NCBI RefSeq assembly: GCF_014648695.1
Contig: NZ_BMRP01000025.1
Span: 1-64,000, forward strand
Direction of reading: 5' to 3'
From: Streptomyces albospinus
GTDB taxonomy: Bacteria; Actinomycetota; Actinomycetes; Streptomycetales; Streptomycetaceae
DNA: 64,000 nt
Shown: in pieces, positions 50,047 to 58,985 of the stretch
How positions within the stretch are numbered: position 1 is the stretch's first letter
Layout of the letters: the number at the start of each line of letters is the position of its first letter
Notes under the pieces: generated by a model
Databases searched by the model: none
What the model saw: only the letters and a program-made list of their open reading frames with translations
What the model was told of the DNA's origin: nothing
Position numbers and translations under genes: made by a program

Positions 50047-52611
50047 TTACGTGTCTGCGACGGCCGCCAGCGGGCTCAGGGCGGCTGCCCGGCGGGCGGG
50101 GACGGCTGCCGCGACCACGCTGATCGCGAGGGACACCAGGCACACGAGCAGCAGCGTCCCCCAGGGAAGCACCAGGGCGTACTGCTCCATCGCGCCGTTG
50201 GCCAGCGCGCCGACCGCCCAGGCGCCGAACAGCCCGCCCGCCAGGCCCAGCAGTGTGCCGAAGGCTGCGACGGTCACCGACTCCAGGCGGATCATCCGCC
50301 GGATGCCGGAGCGGTCCATGCCGATGGCGCGCAACACCCCGATCTCGCGGGTGCGTTCCGAGACCGACATGGCCAGGGTGTTCACGATGCCGAGCGCGGC
50401 GATCACGGCGCCGATGGCGAGCAGTCCGTGCATCAGGGTGAGCAGGTTGCTCATGGTGCCCGCGGCCTCGTGGACGAGTTCCGCCCGGTCCTGCACCTTC
50501 AGCAGCGGGTTGTTGCCCACCGCCGTGCGCAGCCGGGTCTCGGTGGTCCGGGAGGCGGTGCCGTTGTCGGTGCGGACGAGGATCCGTTGGACGGAGTGGG
50601 GTGTGGTGCTGTTCCTCTGTACTTCGGTTCGGGTGCCCAGCGCGTCGTGGGCGACGGGGTTGTCCTTGTAGATGCCGACGACGGTGTACTGCTTGACGTC
50701 CTGGCTACTGCCCATGCCGGCGTTGAGGTGGCTGCCCGTGCTGAGGCCGTGTTGCCGGGCGATGGTGGTGGAGACGGCGATGCGGCCCGGTCCGAGGTCC
50801 TTTGCGGAGCCGCTGACGAAGTCGAGCTTCATGACGGCGTTGACGGTGTCGGGGTCGATGCCGGAGATCTGCCGGACCTGGCCGCCGGTGAACAGGGTGG
50901 AGTCGGCTACGGCGGTCGCGATCCGCACTCCGGAGGCGTCGGCCACCCGCTGTACGGCGGCGGGGTCGATGCGGGTGGTGGGGGTGCGGGTGCTGATGAC
51001 GTGGTCGGCGCCGAGGCCGGCGGCGGCCTGGTGGTCGAGGGCCTGCCCGGTGGAGTTGCCGATGACGGCGAGTCCGGCGACCAGTGCCGTGCTGACCATC
51101 AGGGCGGAGGCGGTGGCCGCGGTGCGCCGCGGGTCGCGCAGCGCGTTCTCGCGGGCGAGATGGCCGGTGATTCCGAGGCGGCCGGTCAGCCTGCCGGTCA
51201 GCCTGATGATGGGGGCGGCGAGCAGCGGCGCCAGCACGATCATGGCGATGGCCAGGAGGGCGCAACCGAACATCGCGCTCTGGAGGTTCTCCACCGAGGC
51301 GTCCTTGACTCCCGTGAGCGAGATCAGCAGCCCGGCGCCGAGGGCGAGCAGGACCAGGCCCACCACGCCGCGGATCCGGGATCGGGTGGTGGAGGGTGGC
51401 TGTTCGGCCGAGCGCATCGCTTCGATGGGCGCGACCTTCGCTGCCCGGCGGGAGGGCAGCCACGCGGCGAGCACGGTGACGCCCACGCCGACGCCGAGCG
51501 CTGCCACGACGGGGCGCGGGCCGATCACCAGAGGTCCGTGGGGCAGGGTGTCCTGTGCGGTGCTCAGGATGTCGGGCAGTACGGAGGCGATGGCCAGGCC
51601 GAGCAGGAATCCGGTCGCCGATGCGGCGAGGCCGAGCAGGACGGCCTCCCAGAGCACGCTGCGGACCACCTGGCGGCGCGTTGCGCCGATCGCCCGCAGC
51701 AGCGCGATCTCACGGGTGCGCCGGGATACGAGCATGGTGAAGGTGTTGATGATGAGGAACGAGCCGATGAACAGCGAGACCCCGGCGAAGACCAGTGGCA
51801 GCTTCTCGTAGCCGCGGGTGAGGGTGTCGACGTAGGTGGCTTGCCGGGTGGCCTGGGCGGCGCCACTGGTGGCCTGGGCCCGGCCGGCGGGGAGCACGGC
51901 GGTGACCCGGTCGGCGAGGGTGAACTGGTCGGTGCCGGGTGCGGCGGACAGGTCGATGCCGGTGTAGTTGCCCGGGGACGCGAACAGCCGCTGGGCGGTT
52001 GCCTTGTCGAACAGGGCGAGGGTGCCGCCGGCGGTGACGCGGGTGTCTTTGGTGGTGACGATGCCGACGAGCCGTTTGGTCATGACCGGGCCGTCGGTGG
52101 CCAGCGTGACCTCGTCGCCGATGCCGAAGTGGCCGGCGGCGGCGGTTGCGCTGTCCACGGCGAGCTCGTCGCCGTTGCGGGGGGCGTGGCCCTTGGCCAG
52201 CGGGTAGCGGCTGTCCCTGCCGTCCTTGCCCGGTACGTAGGCGCCGGCCAGATTCGCCCACGCTCTGCCGGCCCGGAGGGGAGTGCCATCGGCGGCGTTC
52301 AGGGTGGCCGAGCCGTCGGCCGACGGCCGGACGAGGGCAACTCCGGGGACGTCGGTGAGTTTTCGCGCGAGAGCATCGTCGAGCACGTCGGTGCCCTGGT
52401 TCGCGGTGGCCCCGGGCGGGGGGTCCTTCGGGGTCACGGTGACCGCGATGTCCGCGAAGTTCTTCGACGCGGCGGCGCGGTAGGCCGCGGCGGAGGAGTC
52501 CGCGAAGACGAGGGTGCCGCAGACGAACGCGACACCAAGGCTGACCGCCAGGACGGTCATGGCGAGACGGGCCTTGTGTGCCAGGACGTTGCGCAGGGCT
52601 GTTCTCAGCAT
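50047..52611 (-). CDS. FtsX/MacB-type ABC transporter permease
   Basis: An 854-aa permease. It starts 'MLRTALRNVLAHKARLAMTV' with the first membrane helix and a MacB-like periplasmic domain (about residues 40-260). Two FtsX cores follow. The first has 'IGSFLIINTFTMLVSRRTRE' and A-L-L-R-A-I-G-A-T-R-R-Q-V; the second, near the C-terminus, has 'ALGIVNTLAMSVSERTRE' and V-L-R-A-I-G-M-D. About eight helices are predicted. This layout belongs to actinobacterial ABC exporters of antimicrobial peptides or lipids. The ATPase gene lies 119 bp upstream on the same strand and the two-component pair further upstream probably controls both. Confidence 0.95.
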   Translation of the reverse strand: MLRTALRNVLAHKARLAMTVLAVSLGVAFVCGTLVFADSSAAAYRAAASKNFADIAVTVTPKDPPPGATANQGTDVLDDALARKLTDVPGVALVRPSADGSATLNAADGTPLRAGRAWANLAGAYVPGKDGRDSRYPLAKGHAPRNGDELAVDSATAAAGHFGIGDEVTLATDGPVMTKRLVGIVTTKDTRVTAGGTLALFDKATAQRLFASPGNYTGIDLSAAPGTDQFTLADRVTAVLPAGRAQATSGAAQATRQATYVDTLTRGYEKLPLVFAGVSLFIGSFLIINTFTMLVSRRTREIALLRAIGATRRQVVRSVLWEAVLLGLAASATGFLLGLAIASVLPDILSTAQDTLPHGPLVIGPRPVVAALGVGVGVTVLAAWLPSRRAAKVAPIEAMRSAEQPPSTTRSRIRGVVGLVLLALGAGLLISLTGVKDASVENLQSAMFGCALLAIAMIVLAPLLAAPIIRLTGRLTGRLGITGHLARENALRDPRRTAATASALMVSTALVAGLAVIGNSTGQALDHQAAAGLGADHVISTRTPTTRIDPAAVQRVADASGVRIATAVADSTLFTGGQVRQISGIDPDTVNAVMKLDFVSGSAKDLGPGRIAVSTTIARQHGLSTGSHLNAGMGSSQDVKQYTVVGIYKDNPVAHDALGTRTEVQRNSTTPHSVQRILVRTDNGTASRTTETRLRTAVGNNPLLKVQDRAELVHEAAGTMSNLLTLMHGLLAIGAVIAALGIVNTLAMSVSERTREIGVLRAIGMDRSGIRRMIRLESVTVAAFGTLLGLAGGLFGAWAVGALANGAMEQYALVLPWGTLLLVCLVSLAISVVAAAVPARRAAALSPLAAVADT

Positions 52612-52730
52612 GGAGGAGCTTTCGGGAGTCCGGAGGGTACGGGAGTGGTGCGGCGCCTGAGCGTCGGGAGGATCCGCGGGGGTTTCGGGCAGGGCGAGGA
52701 GCGCCGGGTGCGGTCCGGGACGGGGAGGGG

Positions 52731-53507
52731 TCAGCGCGTGTGGTCCTGGGCCTCGAACCGGTGCATCCGGTCGGGGACGCGGTCGGCGGTCGGTTCGTGC
52801 AGTTCGTCGACGACGCGGCCGTCGGCGAGGAAGACCACCCGGTCCGCGTATGCGGCGGCCACCGGGTCGTGCGTGACCATCACCACCGTCTGTCCCAGCT
52901 CCCGTACCGAGTCGCGCAGGAAGCCGAGGATCTCGGCGCCGGACCGTGAGTCGAGGTTGCCGGTCGGCTCGTCGGCGAAGATGATCTCGGGCCGGGAGAT
53001 GAGGGCGCGTGCCACGGCGACCCGTTGTTGCTGGCCGCCGGACAGTTCCGCGGGCCGGTGACCGAGCCGGCCGGCCAGCCCGACGGTGGCGATGACGGTC
53101 TCCAGCCAAGCGGTGTCGGGCTGCTGTCCGGCGAGTCGCAGCGGCAGCGTGATGTTCTCCAGCGCCGTGAGTGTCGGCAGCAGGTTGAAGCCCTGGAAGA
53201 CGAACCCGACCTTGTCCCGGCGCAGTTGGGTCAGCTCGCGCTCCTTGAGCAACGACAGTTCGATGCCGCCGATGCGGGCCGAACCGGAGGTCACCGGGAC
53301 CAACCCGGCCAAGCAGTGCATCAGGGTGGACTTGCCGGAGCCGGACGGGCCCATGACGGCGGTGAACCGGCTCCGCGCGAATTCGACGAACACCTCGTCC
53401 AGGGCGGTGACTTGGGTCGATCCGTTGCCGTACGCCTTGGTCAGGCCCGTGGCGCGGGCGGCTGGTTCGGTGGCGGGAAGGCCGGGGGAAGGGAACGTCT
53501 GCGACAT
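52731..53507 (-). CDS. ABC transporter ATP-binding protein
   Basis: A 258-aa ATPase of the MacB/LolD-like (FtsX-linked) subfamily. Walker A is 'GPSGSGKSTLMHCLAG', the Q loop is in 'GFVFQGFNLLP', the signature is 'LSGGQQQRVAVARALIS' and Walker B is 'EIIFADEPTGNLDS'. The H loop follows in 'VTHDP'. AGGTGGAG precedes the ATG. It powers the permease at 50047-52611, located downstream on the same strand. Confidence 0.95.
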   Translation of the reverse strand: MSQTFPSPGLPATEPAARATGLTKAYGNGSTQVTALDEVFVEFARSRFTAVMGPSGSGKSTLMHCLAGLVPVTSGSARIGGIELSLLKERELTQLRRDKVGFVFQGFNLLPTLTALENITLPLRLAGQQPDTAWLETVIATVGLAGRLGHRPAELSGGQQQRVAVARALISRPEIIFADEPTGNLDSRSGAEILGFLRDSVRELGQTVVMVTHDPVAAAYADRVVFLADGRVVDELHEPTADRVPDRMHRFEAQDHTR

Positions 53508-53890
53508 GGGTACTCCACCTGGGGTGCGACGGCCCGCAAGGAGGTGCGGCGGGCCTGGGGTCACACCCATCCTCACGGCGCTCATCTGCGGAAACATCGC
53601 TCCGCGGGCTGGACTTGGTGTCTGTCCGAGGTAAGTGCCCGCCGGGGGCTTCTCCGTCTTGGGGCAGAGCCGCGGCCGGTGGTGCTCTGCCTTTGGGGAG
53701 AGGCACGCTCTGGAGAGAGGCGAGCCGGACCAGGGAAACGGCGAGGGACCGTTGTGCACAGCCGCCGCTATCGCCGGCCGGGGAACGGATCGACTCCGAC
53801 CGCGGCCTCCGACTGCTCACGCGCAAGGAGCTGGCCGGGCAGGGACCCGGGCCGGCGCCCATGGCGGTGCCCGTCACCTGCCGGTTCCTG
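53508..53890. other. promoter region between the ATPase gene and the regulator gene
   Basis: A 380-bp gap on the minus strand between the response regulator stop and the ATPase start. No gene is supported. It must contain the ABC operon promoter, plausibly bound by the regulator, but no operator was picked out. Confidence 0.5.
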
Positions 53891-54559
53891 TCAGGAGGTC
53901 AGGCCCGCCTGATGGGCGAGGAGCGCCGCCTGGACCCGGCTCGCCGAACCGGTCTTGTCGAGGATCGCACCGACATGGCTCTTCACCGTGCCGATCCCGA
54001 TGCCGAGCCGACCGGCGATGTCCTGGTTGGACAGCCCCTCGCCGAGCATCGCGAGAACCTCTCGCTCCCGGGCGGTGAGCCGGACCATGCGGTCCTCTCC
54101 GACTGCGGTATCGGCTTCGCTGCCGCGGAGCATCCGGGCGATCACCGTCCCGGTCACACCCGGGGAGAGCACGGCGTCGCCGGCCGCAGCCGCCCTGACC
54201 GCGCTGATCAGCTCCTGCGGCCCTTCATCCTTCAAAAGGAAGCCCGTAGCGCCTTCCCGTAGCGCGCGGACGACGTTGTCCTCCTCGCCGAACGTGGTCA
54301 GCATCACGATCCGCGGCGCGGGATCGAGGGCGAGCAGCGGTGCGATCGCGGCCAGGCCGTCGCACACCGGCATCCGGATGTCCACCAGCGCCACGTCAGG
54401 GCGGTGGGCGGCGGCCATGTCGGCGGCCTGCCGCCCGTCCGATGCCTCGGCGACGACGTCGATGCCGTCGGCGTGCCGGAGGATCAGGCGGACACCGTGC
54501 CGGACCATCGTTTCGTCGTCGGCGAGCAGGACGCGGATCGGCTGGGTGGGCTCGGTCAC
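53891..54559 (-). CDS. NarL/FixJ-type response regulator
   Basis: A 222-aa response regulator. The receiver has the acidic pair 'LLADDE', phosphoacceptor Asp60 in 'ALVDIRMPVCDG' and Lys in 'GFLLKDEG'. The C-terminal LuxR-type HTH is 'LTAREREVLAMLGEGLSNQD' then IAGRLGIGIGTVKSHV. GTG 54559 overlaps the kinase stop (GTGA), so the pair is co-translated. It most likely activates the ABC exporter genes just downstream. Confidence 0.95.
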   Translation of the reverse strand: MTEPTQPIRVLLADDETMVRHGVRLILRHADGIDVVAEASDGRQAADMAAAHRPDVALVDIRMPVCDGLAAIAPLLALDPAPRIVMLTTFGEEDNVVRALREGATGFLLKDEGPQELISAVRAAAAGDAVLSPGVTGTVIARMLRGSEADTAVGEDRMVRLTAREREVLAMLGEGLSNQDIAGRLGIGIGTVKSHVGAILDKTGSASRVQAALLAHQAGLTS

Positions 54560-56274
54560 GGGGTCTCCCAGGGTACGGCGTCCCGGACCGACGGGACGGT
54601 GAAACGGTCGATGGCGATCAGACGCTGCGAGGCGTCGAAGCAGTAGCGGGCCACCGTCAGGCCGCCGGGGCGGCTCTCGGTGGCGCCGTTGAAGGGATAG
54701 ATGCAACCGGCTGAGCCGAGGGGGCGGGGCGGCTCGTGGCCGGTGGCCGCGGCCCGGACCGCCGCGTTGTCCAGTACGCCCGTGCCCGCTACTTCCTGGT
54801 AGGTCATACCGACGCGGGGCAGCGGCGGCGGCCCGTTCTTGTGGGGATGAGCGGCGTACACGAAGCCGACCTCGAGGACCATCAGCACGCACAGCGCCAC
54901 CAGCCCGAAGGCGAGCGTCAGCGCCTCGATGGTCCGACGACCGGCCGGTAGTGGGCCTTCACCGTCCCTGCTGCCCGCCGTCCCTGACGGGGCATCGCCT
55001 TCCGCCGTCCCGGACACCGCAGGCAGCGGGCCGGACCGCTCCATGACGACGGCGTCACCGGGATCGGCCGGCACGAGTGCATCCACCTGAAACCCACCGG
55101 AGGGCAGCGGGGCGGCATGGAACGTCCCACCGAGCAGTTCCACCCGCTCCCGCAGACCCGTCAGACCGCGACCGGTGCCCCTGCCCTCGGCGGCGACCGG
55201 CGGCCTCGGCGGAGCACCGTTGCGGACGGTGACCCGCACGTCCTCGTCACCGTGCACGACCGTCACGGCGACGTGCGCCGCGCTCGCGTACCGGTGCACG
55301 TTGGTCAGGGCCTCCCGCACCACCCGCTGCACCGCGCGCCGTACCCGCGCCGGGCGGGCATCGAGATCCGGCCCCGTCCAGTCGAGCCGTACGGCGATCC
55401 CTCCGTCGCGGGACTGCGCCACCAGTGTCTCGATGTCGGCGCGTGAGCCGGTCGCATCCGTGAGCACATCCGGCCCGGTGTCCCGGCCGAGCGGCCCGAG
55501 CACCCCGAGCGCCTGCCGCAGTTCACGCATCGCGTCCCGGGTGGCCTGCCGCACCAGCACCGCCTCCTCGCGCAGTTCAGGAGCGGCTCGGGCCAAGGCC
55601 AGTTCCAGTCCGCCGGTGTGCAGCGAGACGAGACTGAGCCGGTGGCCCACCAGATCGTGCATCTCGGCGGCGATACGGGACCGCTCGTGCATGCGCGCCT
55701 CGCTGTCCGCAAGCCGGCGGGCCCGTTCCGCCGCGTCGCCGCGCTCCCGCAGCGCCCGCAGCAGACGGCCTTGCTGCCCGTACGCGGTACCGACCAGGCC
55801 CGGGACGATCACAGCGGTCGGCGTGAGCACCAAGCCGAGCGCCAGCCCGTAGAGCATCGGGCCTAGACCCAGCCAGGGCGCGGCCACCGTCGCGGATGCC
55901 ACGACAAGGGCACCGGCCGCGCCCAGCAGCCCGCTCAGCCGCCGGGCCGGGACCGTCCGGCGGGCGACCGCGTACGCCGTCGCCGCCGTGATCGGTCCCA
56001 GACACGGAGCGGGGCCGATCAGCACCGCGAGCGTCAGGAGCACGGGACCGGGAAAGCGGCGGCGCAGCGGGAAGAGTGCGGCACCGAGCGCGATCGCCGG
56101 CAACTGGAACCCGGGGTGCGGCAGGTACTCAAACCGCGTGACCGCCCCATACACGGCCAGGGATGCCAGGACCACGCCGACCGTCTCCGCCCCCGCCCGC
56201 CCGGCCCTTCCCCGCATCGCTCCCGCAGGGAGGCGATATCGGGCGAGATGGCTGAAGAGGCTGGCGAGAGGCAC
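54556..56274 (-). CDS. NarL-type sensor histidine kinase with C-terminal membrane extension
   Basis: A 572-aa kinase. The N-terminus has about five membrane helices (residues 30-165). The HisKA_3 H-box is 'SRIAAEMHDLVGHRLSLVSL' with His206. The N-box is 'REALTNVHRYA' and the G-box is 'GTGRGLTGLRERVELLGG', so the catalytic core is complete by about residue 405. Unlike most relatives it continues with a Pro/Gly/Ala linker, one more membrane helix (about residues 451-475) and about 95 extracytoplasmic residues with two Cys ('SAGCIYPFNG' and 'VARYCFDASQ'). This tail might be a sensory module. The GTG start matches homology. It overlaps the regulator by 4 nt. Confidence 0.93.
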   Translation of the reverse strand: MPLASLFSHLARYRLPAGAMRGRAGRAGAETVGVVLASLAVYGAVTRFEYLPHPGFQLPAIALGAALFPLRRRFPGPVLLTLAVLIGPAPCLGPITAATAYAVARRTVPARRLSGLLGAAGALVVASATVAAPWLGLGPMLYGLALGLVLTPTAVIVPGLVGTAYGQQGRLLRALRERGDAAERARRLADSEARMHERSRIAAEMHDLVGHRLSLVSLHTGGLELALARAAPELREEAVLVRQATRDAMRELRQALGVLGPLGRDTGPDVLTDATGSRADIETLVAQSRDGGIAVRLDWTGPDLDARPARVRRAVQRVVREALTNVHRYASAAHVAVTVVHGDEDVRVTVRNGAPPRPPVAAEGRGTGRGLTGLRERVELLGGTFHAAPLPSGGFQVDALVPADPGDAVVMERSGPLPAVSGTAEGDAPSGTAGSRDGEGPLPAGRRTIEALTLAFGLVALCVLMVLEVGFVYAAHPHKNGPPPLPRVGMTYQEVAGTGVLDNAAVRAAATGHEPPRPLGSAGCIYPFNGATESRPGGLTVARYCFDASQRLIAIDRFTVPSVRDAVPWETP

Positions 56275-56693
56275 AGTGACCAGTATCGATGTCCAGAAGC
56301 TACGGAGGCGTGCGCCTCACGGGGGATCCACCGCTCTACCGAAAGGCAGACGGCCAGGCGCACGCGCCGGCTCACGGTGCCACGCGGCTGCGGTGACATT
56401 TCGTCGTTGTGGAGGTGGCATTCGGCGTCGTTCAGCTCTTGCCCGTGGTGCGGGCTCGCACCACATCACCGGCGACCCCGCCGGCCGGCCGCCGGACCTC
56501 TGCTCGGCGCCGAGGCTCGGCGATGCCGGGATCGGTACGGAGGCCGCACGCGAGCCGACCCCGTCATCACCCTTCGTCACACTCAACATGAGGTGGGAAA
56601 ACGCTCACCCGGTTCGGACTTGAGCCGGAGTATCACGCCAACCAGCGGGACGTTGCGAGCACGTGAAGCCGACTTCCGGTGGCCGGTCGCCTG
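56275..56693. other. intergenic, no gene
   Basis: About 420 bp upstream of the kinase gene on the minus strand; it must hold the kinase promoter. No gene recognised. Confidence 0.5.
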
Positions 56694-57056
56694 TCACAAG
56701 GAACGGAGCGCGCCTCCGTCGATGTGGATCATGCTGCCGGCCGTGTAAGAGGCCCCGGGCGACAGGACGACGGCTGCCAAGCGCCCGAATTCCTCGGGCG
56801 TGCCATACCGGCGAAGTGGTGTGTCGGCCGTCCGCTGGATGCGCGTTTGCCGGGGATCGCCCGTTGCCTGTTCGAGCTGGGTCAGGCGGTCGGTGGCGAT
56901 GGAGCCGACCGCGAAGCCGTTGACCCTGATGCCGCGTGGGCCCAGTCCGTCGGCCAACGTCTTGGCGGCCATGGCGAGTCCTGGACGGAGCCCGTTGGAC
57001 ACGCTCATGTTCGGCCACGGGGACTTCACGGACAGGGATAGGACGAAGCCGATAGA
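56694..57056 (-). pseudogene. SDR oxidoreductase, C-terminal half only
   Basis: This frame matches the second half of a short-chain dehydrogenase. 'SIGFVLSLSVKSPWPNMSVS' covers the catalytic Ser strand, but the usual Y-x3-K is degraded to S-N-G-L-R-P-G. 'DGLGPRGIRVNGFAVGSIAT' is the P-G-motif region, and the protein ends 'AGSMIHIDGGALRSL'. The cofactor-binding half is missing. The fragment is directly preceded by the truncated histidine phosphatase gene, so the junction near 57055 looks like a deletion. Confidence 0.8.
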
Positions 57057-57658
57057 GCCTCCGGCCGGCCTGGCGTATAGCGGATGACGGTCAGGGCAGC
57101 GTTGCCGTGGTTGAGGCCGAGCCAGCGCCACTTCGGGGCGTCCGTGGCGTGCCGGACCAGCCAGCCGATCAGGAAGCTGTGGGTGACGACCAACTCGTGG
57201 CGTTCCCCGTTGTCTGCCACCGGGCCAGTGAACTGCTCCAGGGCCTGACGTGCCAACACTGGACCGCGTTCGTGGTCCTCGGCCGTCGACCAGGAGAGGA
57301 AGCGCAAGAGGAAGTCGGCGCAGTCGGACGGCAGTTCATCTCGGTCCGGGAAGTATGGGACACAGTCACCGGCACTCTCCGAGGCTGTGACCGCAGCACC
57401 GTCCAGGCGCTCGCCGATCAGGCGCGCCGTCTCCGCGGCCCGGGACAGCGGCCCGTGATGCACCACCGAGATGGGGCGGTTCCCCAACCGACGGCCGAGC
57501 AGGACAGCCTGCCGACGGCCGTTGTCGGACAGTCCGCTCTCGTCCGGCAGCGCCTCGCCATGGCGCGCCAGGTACAGGTAGCGGGTGGCCAAAGGCGGCG
57601 CCCCGGGCTTCGGCGATCGGAGCCCCAGCCGGCGGCGACCGTTTTCCCCATCGCCCAT
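57026..57658 (-). CDS. histidine phosphatase family protein, C-terminally altered
   Basis: A 210-aa phosphoglycerate-mutase-like phosphatase. The catalytic R-H-G is 'YLYLARHGEALPDESGLSDN'. The second Arg and second His regions are 'VHHGPLSRAAETARLIG' and 'HELVVTHSFLIGWLVRH' (catalytic His in T-H-S). 'WRWLGLNHGNAALTVIRY' precedes the C-terminus. Relatives end with about 20 further residues; here the last eight (S-A-S-S-Y-P-C-P) come from the neighbouring fragment after the junction near 57055. The catalytic residues are all present, so it may still work. ATG 57658 is one candidate start; ATG 57691 lies upstream. Confidence 0.8.
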   Translation of the reverse strand: MGDGENGRRRLGLRSPKPGAPPLATRYLYLARHGEALPDESGLSDNGRRQAVLLGRRLGNRPISVVHHGPLSRAAETARLIGERLDGAAVTASESAGDCVPYFPDRDELPSDCADFLLRFLSWSTAEDHERGPVLARQALEQFTGPVADNGERHELVVTHSFLIGWLVRHATDAPKWRWLGLNHGNAALTVIRYTPGRPEALSASSYPCP

Positions 57659-57804
57659 TCGAGTCGAGCCACCAGTCTCCCTCTGATGCACCTCACAGTG
57701 CCGTCACCGCGACGGAGTAACGGAGCGTGACCATTTTGTTACTGGCCCGTTATCGCGGTGATCCCGGCACAACGCCGGGATCAGGACAGAAAGGAAGTTC
57801 CGCC

Positions 57805-58107
57805 ATGGGCAAGGCAATGCGTGTGGTCGCGGGCGCCCTTGGGGCCGGTGCGCTGCTTCTGTCAGCGGCAGGCACGGCCAGCGCCGGAGGGGGCGACGAG
57901 GTCTTCGATCAGCACGTTCGGTGTTCGCCGTCGTTCAGCCTCCTGTTCCCCTCCACGGAGGGCTGCCGCACGAACATCTTTATCGACAACCAAAAGACGA
58001 TCTTCAACCTCAGGCAGACCGCCGGGGGCGACATCAGCGGCATCGTCGTGAGCGGCGAGAGAGGCCTCGGCCGGGGAGTCCTCAACGGGAGAGGCCTCGG
58101 CCGCTGA
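57805..58107 (+). CDS. small exported protein with an RGLGR tail repeat
   Basis: A 100-aa precursor. A signal peptide of about 27 residues ('GALGAGALLLSAAGTASAG') precedes a mature part with two Cys ('HVRCSPSF' and 'TEGCRTNI'), likely a disulfide. The C-terminus repeats R-G-L-G-R twice. AAAGGAAG precedes the ATG. The function is unknown. A perfect 11-bp hairpin follows 61 nt after the stop. Confidence 0.7.
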   Translation: MGKAMRVVAGALGAGALLLSAAGTASAGGGDEVFDQHVRCSPSFSLLFPSTEGCRTNIFIDNQKTIFNLRQTAGGDISGIVVSGERGLGRGVLNGRGLGR

Positions 58108-58167
58108 CACAAGCGCCGCACCCCGGGAGTGCGATCTTCCGGCGGTCCGGCGTCGCGCCTCATTTAC

Positions 58168-58194
58168 CTGCCCGCCGGATCCACCGGCGGGCAG
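58168..58194 (+). terminator. hairpin after the small exported protein gene
   Basis: CTGCCCGCCGG (58168-58178) and CCGGCGGGCAG (58184-58194) form a perfect 11-bp stem with a 5-nt loop. Confidence 0.8.
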
Positions 58195-58315
58195 TGCGCG
58201 CTCTCGTGGGTGACATCCGGAAGGATCTCTGCCGACGAACACGCCGAACGACAAGGACGCCGACTTCCTCAGACCACAGCCGTCCTGACCGTCCTTGGGA
58301 ACCACACCGGTGGTC

Positions 58316-58564
58316 TTACGACTCTCCTGTTCCCCCGACGTCCCGCCGGCTCGACACCGCAGCACGCGCGATCGGCGACAAGCTCAGTGCCCGCTCCTCT
58401 TCGACGACCAGCCAGCCCTTCTCGAGGAGTGACTGCAAGAGCGGGCGGACCTCTTCTCCCAGTTCGTCCGCCATGTCGTCATCTGTGGGAAAGTGGCCGG
58501 CCCGGACGAAAGCGGCGACGCGGAGGACAAGAGCTTCCTCCTCCGCCGTGATGTTGAAGTCCAT
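58316..58564 (-). CDS. small hypothetical protein, winged-helix-like
   Basis: An 82-aa protein with a run of short helices and a strand, 'ITAEEEALVLRVAAFVRAGH' followed by F-P-T-D-D-D-M-A-D-E-L-G-E-E-V and 'LLQSLLEKGWLVVEEERAL'. This pattern looks like a small winged-helix domain, but no specific family was recognised. The start ATG 58564 fits the protein-like region; the frame extends upstream without such character. Confidence 0.55.
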   Translation of the reverse strand: MDFNITAEEEALVLRVAAFVRAGHFPTDDDMADELGEEVRPLLQSLLEKGWLVVEEERALSLSPIARAAVSSRRDVGGTGES

Positions 58565-58689
58565 GCCGTTGAAGGTATCCGCACCACTGTGCTGCGGCAC
58601 CCTTACGTCAGGGCCAGAGGCGGCGGGCCGACTCAGATCTTGACCTTGTCGAGGCATCGGCGCACAGCGGCGATGCTCGTGTCGGTACC

Positions 58690-58848
58690 GTGTTCATCAG
58701 CGCTGTCATCAGCATCAGCACTTCCCGCCTCAGCGCAGGCATGAAGCTGGTCCGGATCGCCTTCGCGTTTGTGGCACCGTTCCTCGGAAGCGTGCTCTGG
58801 TTCTCCATCGGACGCCCAGACGCCCGACGCATACCCGCCACCCATTGA
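58690..58848 (+). CDS. short PLDc_N-like membrane protein, possibly truncated
   Basis: A 52-aa frame from GTG 58690. It contains 'STSRLSAGMKLVRIAFAFVA' and 'PFLGSVLWFSIGRPDA', matching the second half of the PLDc_N (phospholipase D nuclease N-terminal) membrane module, with the pattern L-S-x-G-x-K-L, then P-F-L-G-S-V-L-W-F-x-x-G-R. The first membrane helix is only partly present and no good ribosome binding site is seen, so this may be a 5'-truncated remnant. Confidence 0.45.
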   Translation: MFISAVISISTSRLSAGMKLVRIAFAFVAPFLGSVLWFSIGRPDARRIPATH

Positions 58849-58985
58849 TGCCCGGCCCCGCGCTTGGGCGCAGTCCGACGGGTCATGGCCGGGCTCGCAC
58901 CGTACAGGCCATGACCCGCTCGAACCGGATGCAGTCATGGACGTTCCCAACGGTGATCCTGAAGGCCGGCGGTCGAACCGGCCCA
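58849..58985. other. gap
   Basis: Gap of about 140 bp between the PLDc_N-like frame and the convergent AMP ligase gene; no element seen. Confidence 0.4.

Noticed and set aside
49987..53061. Plus-strand open frame of 1,024 codons opposite the ABC transporter genes
   Set aside because: Gly/Asp/Arg-rich antisense translation of the permease and ATPase genes; no recognisable domain.
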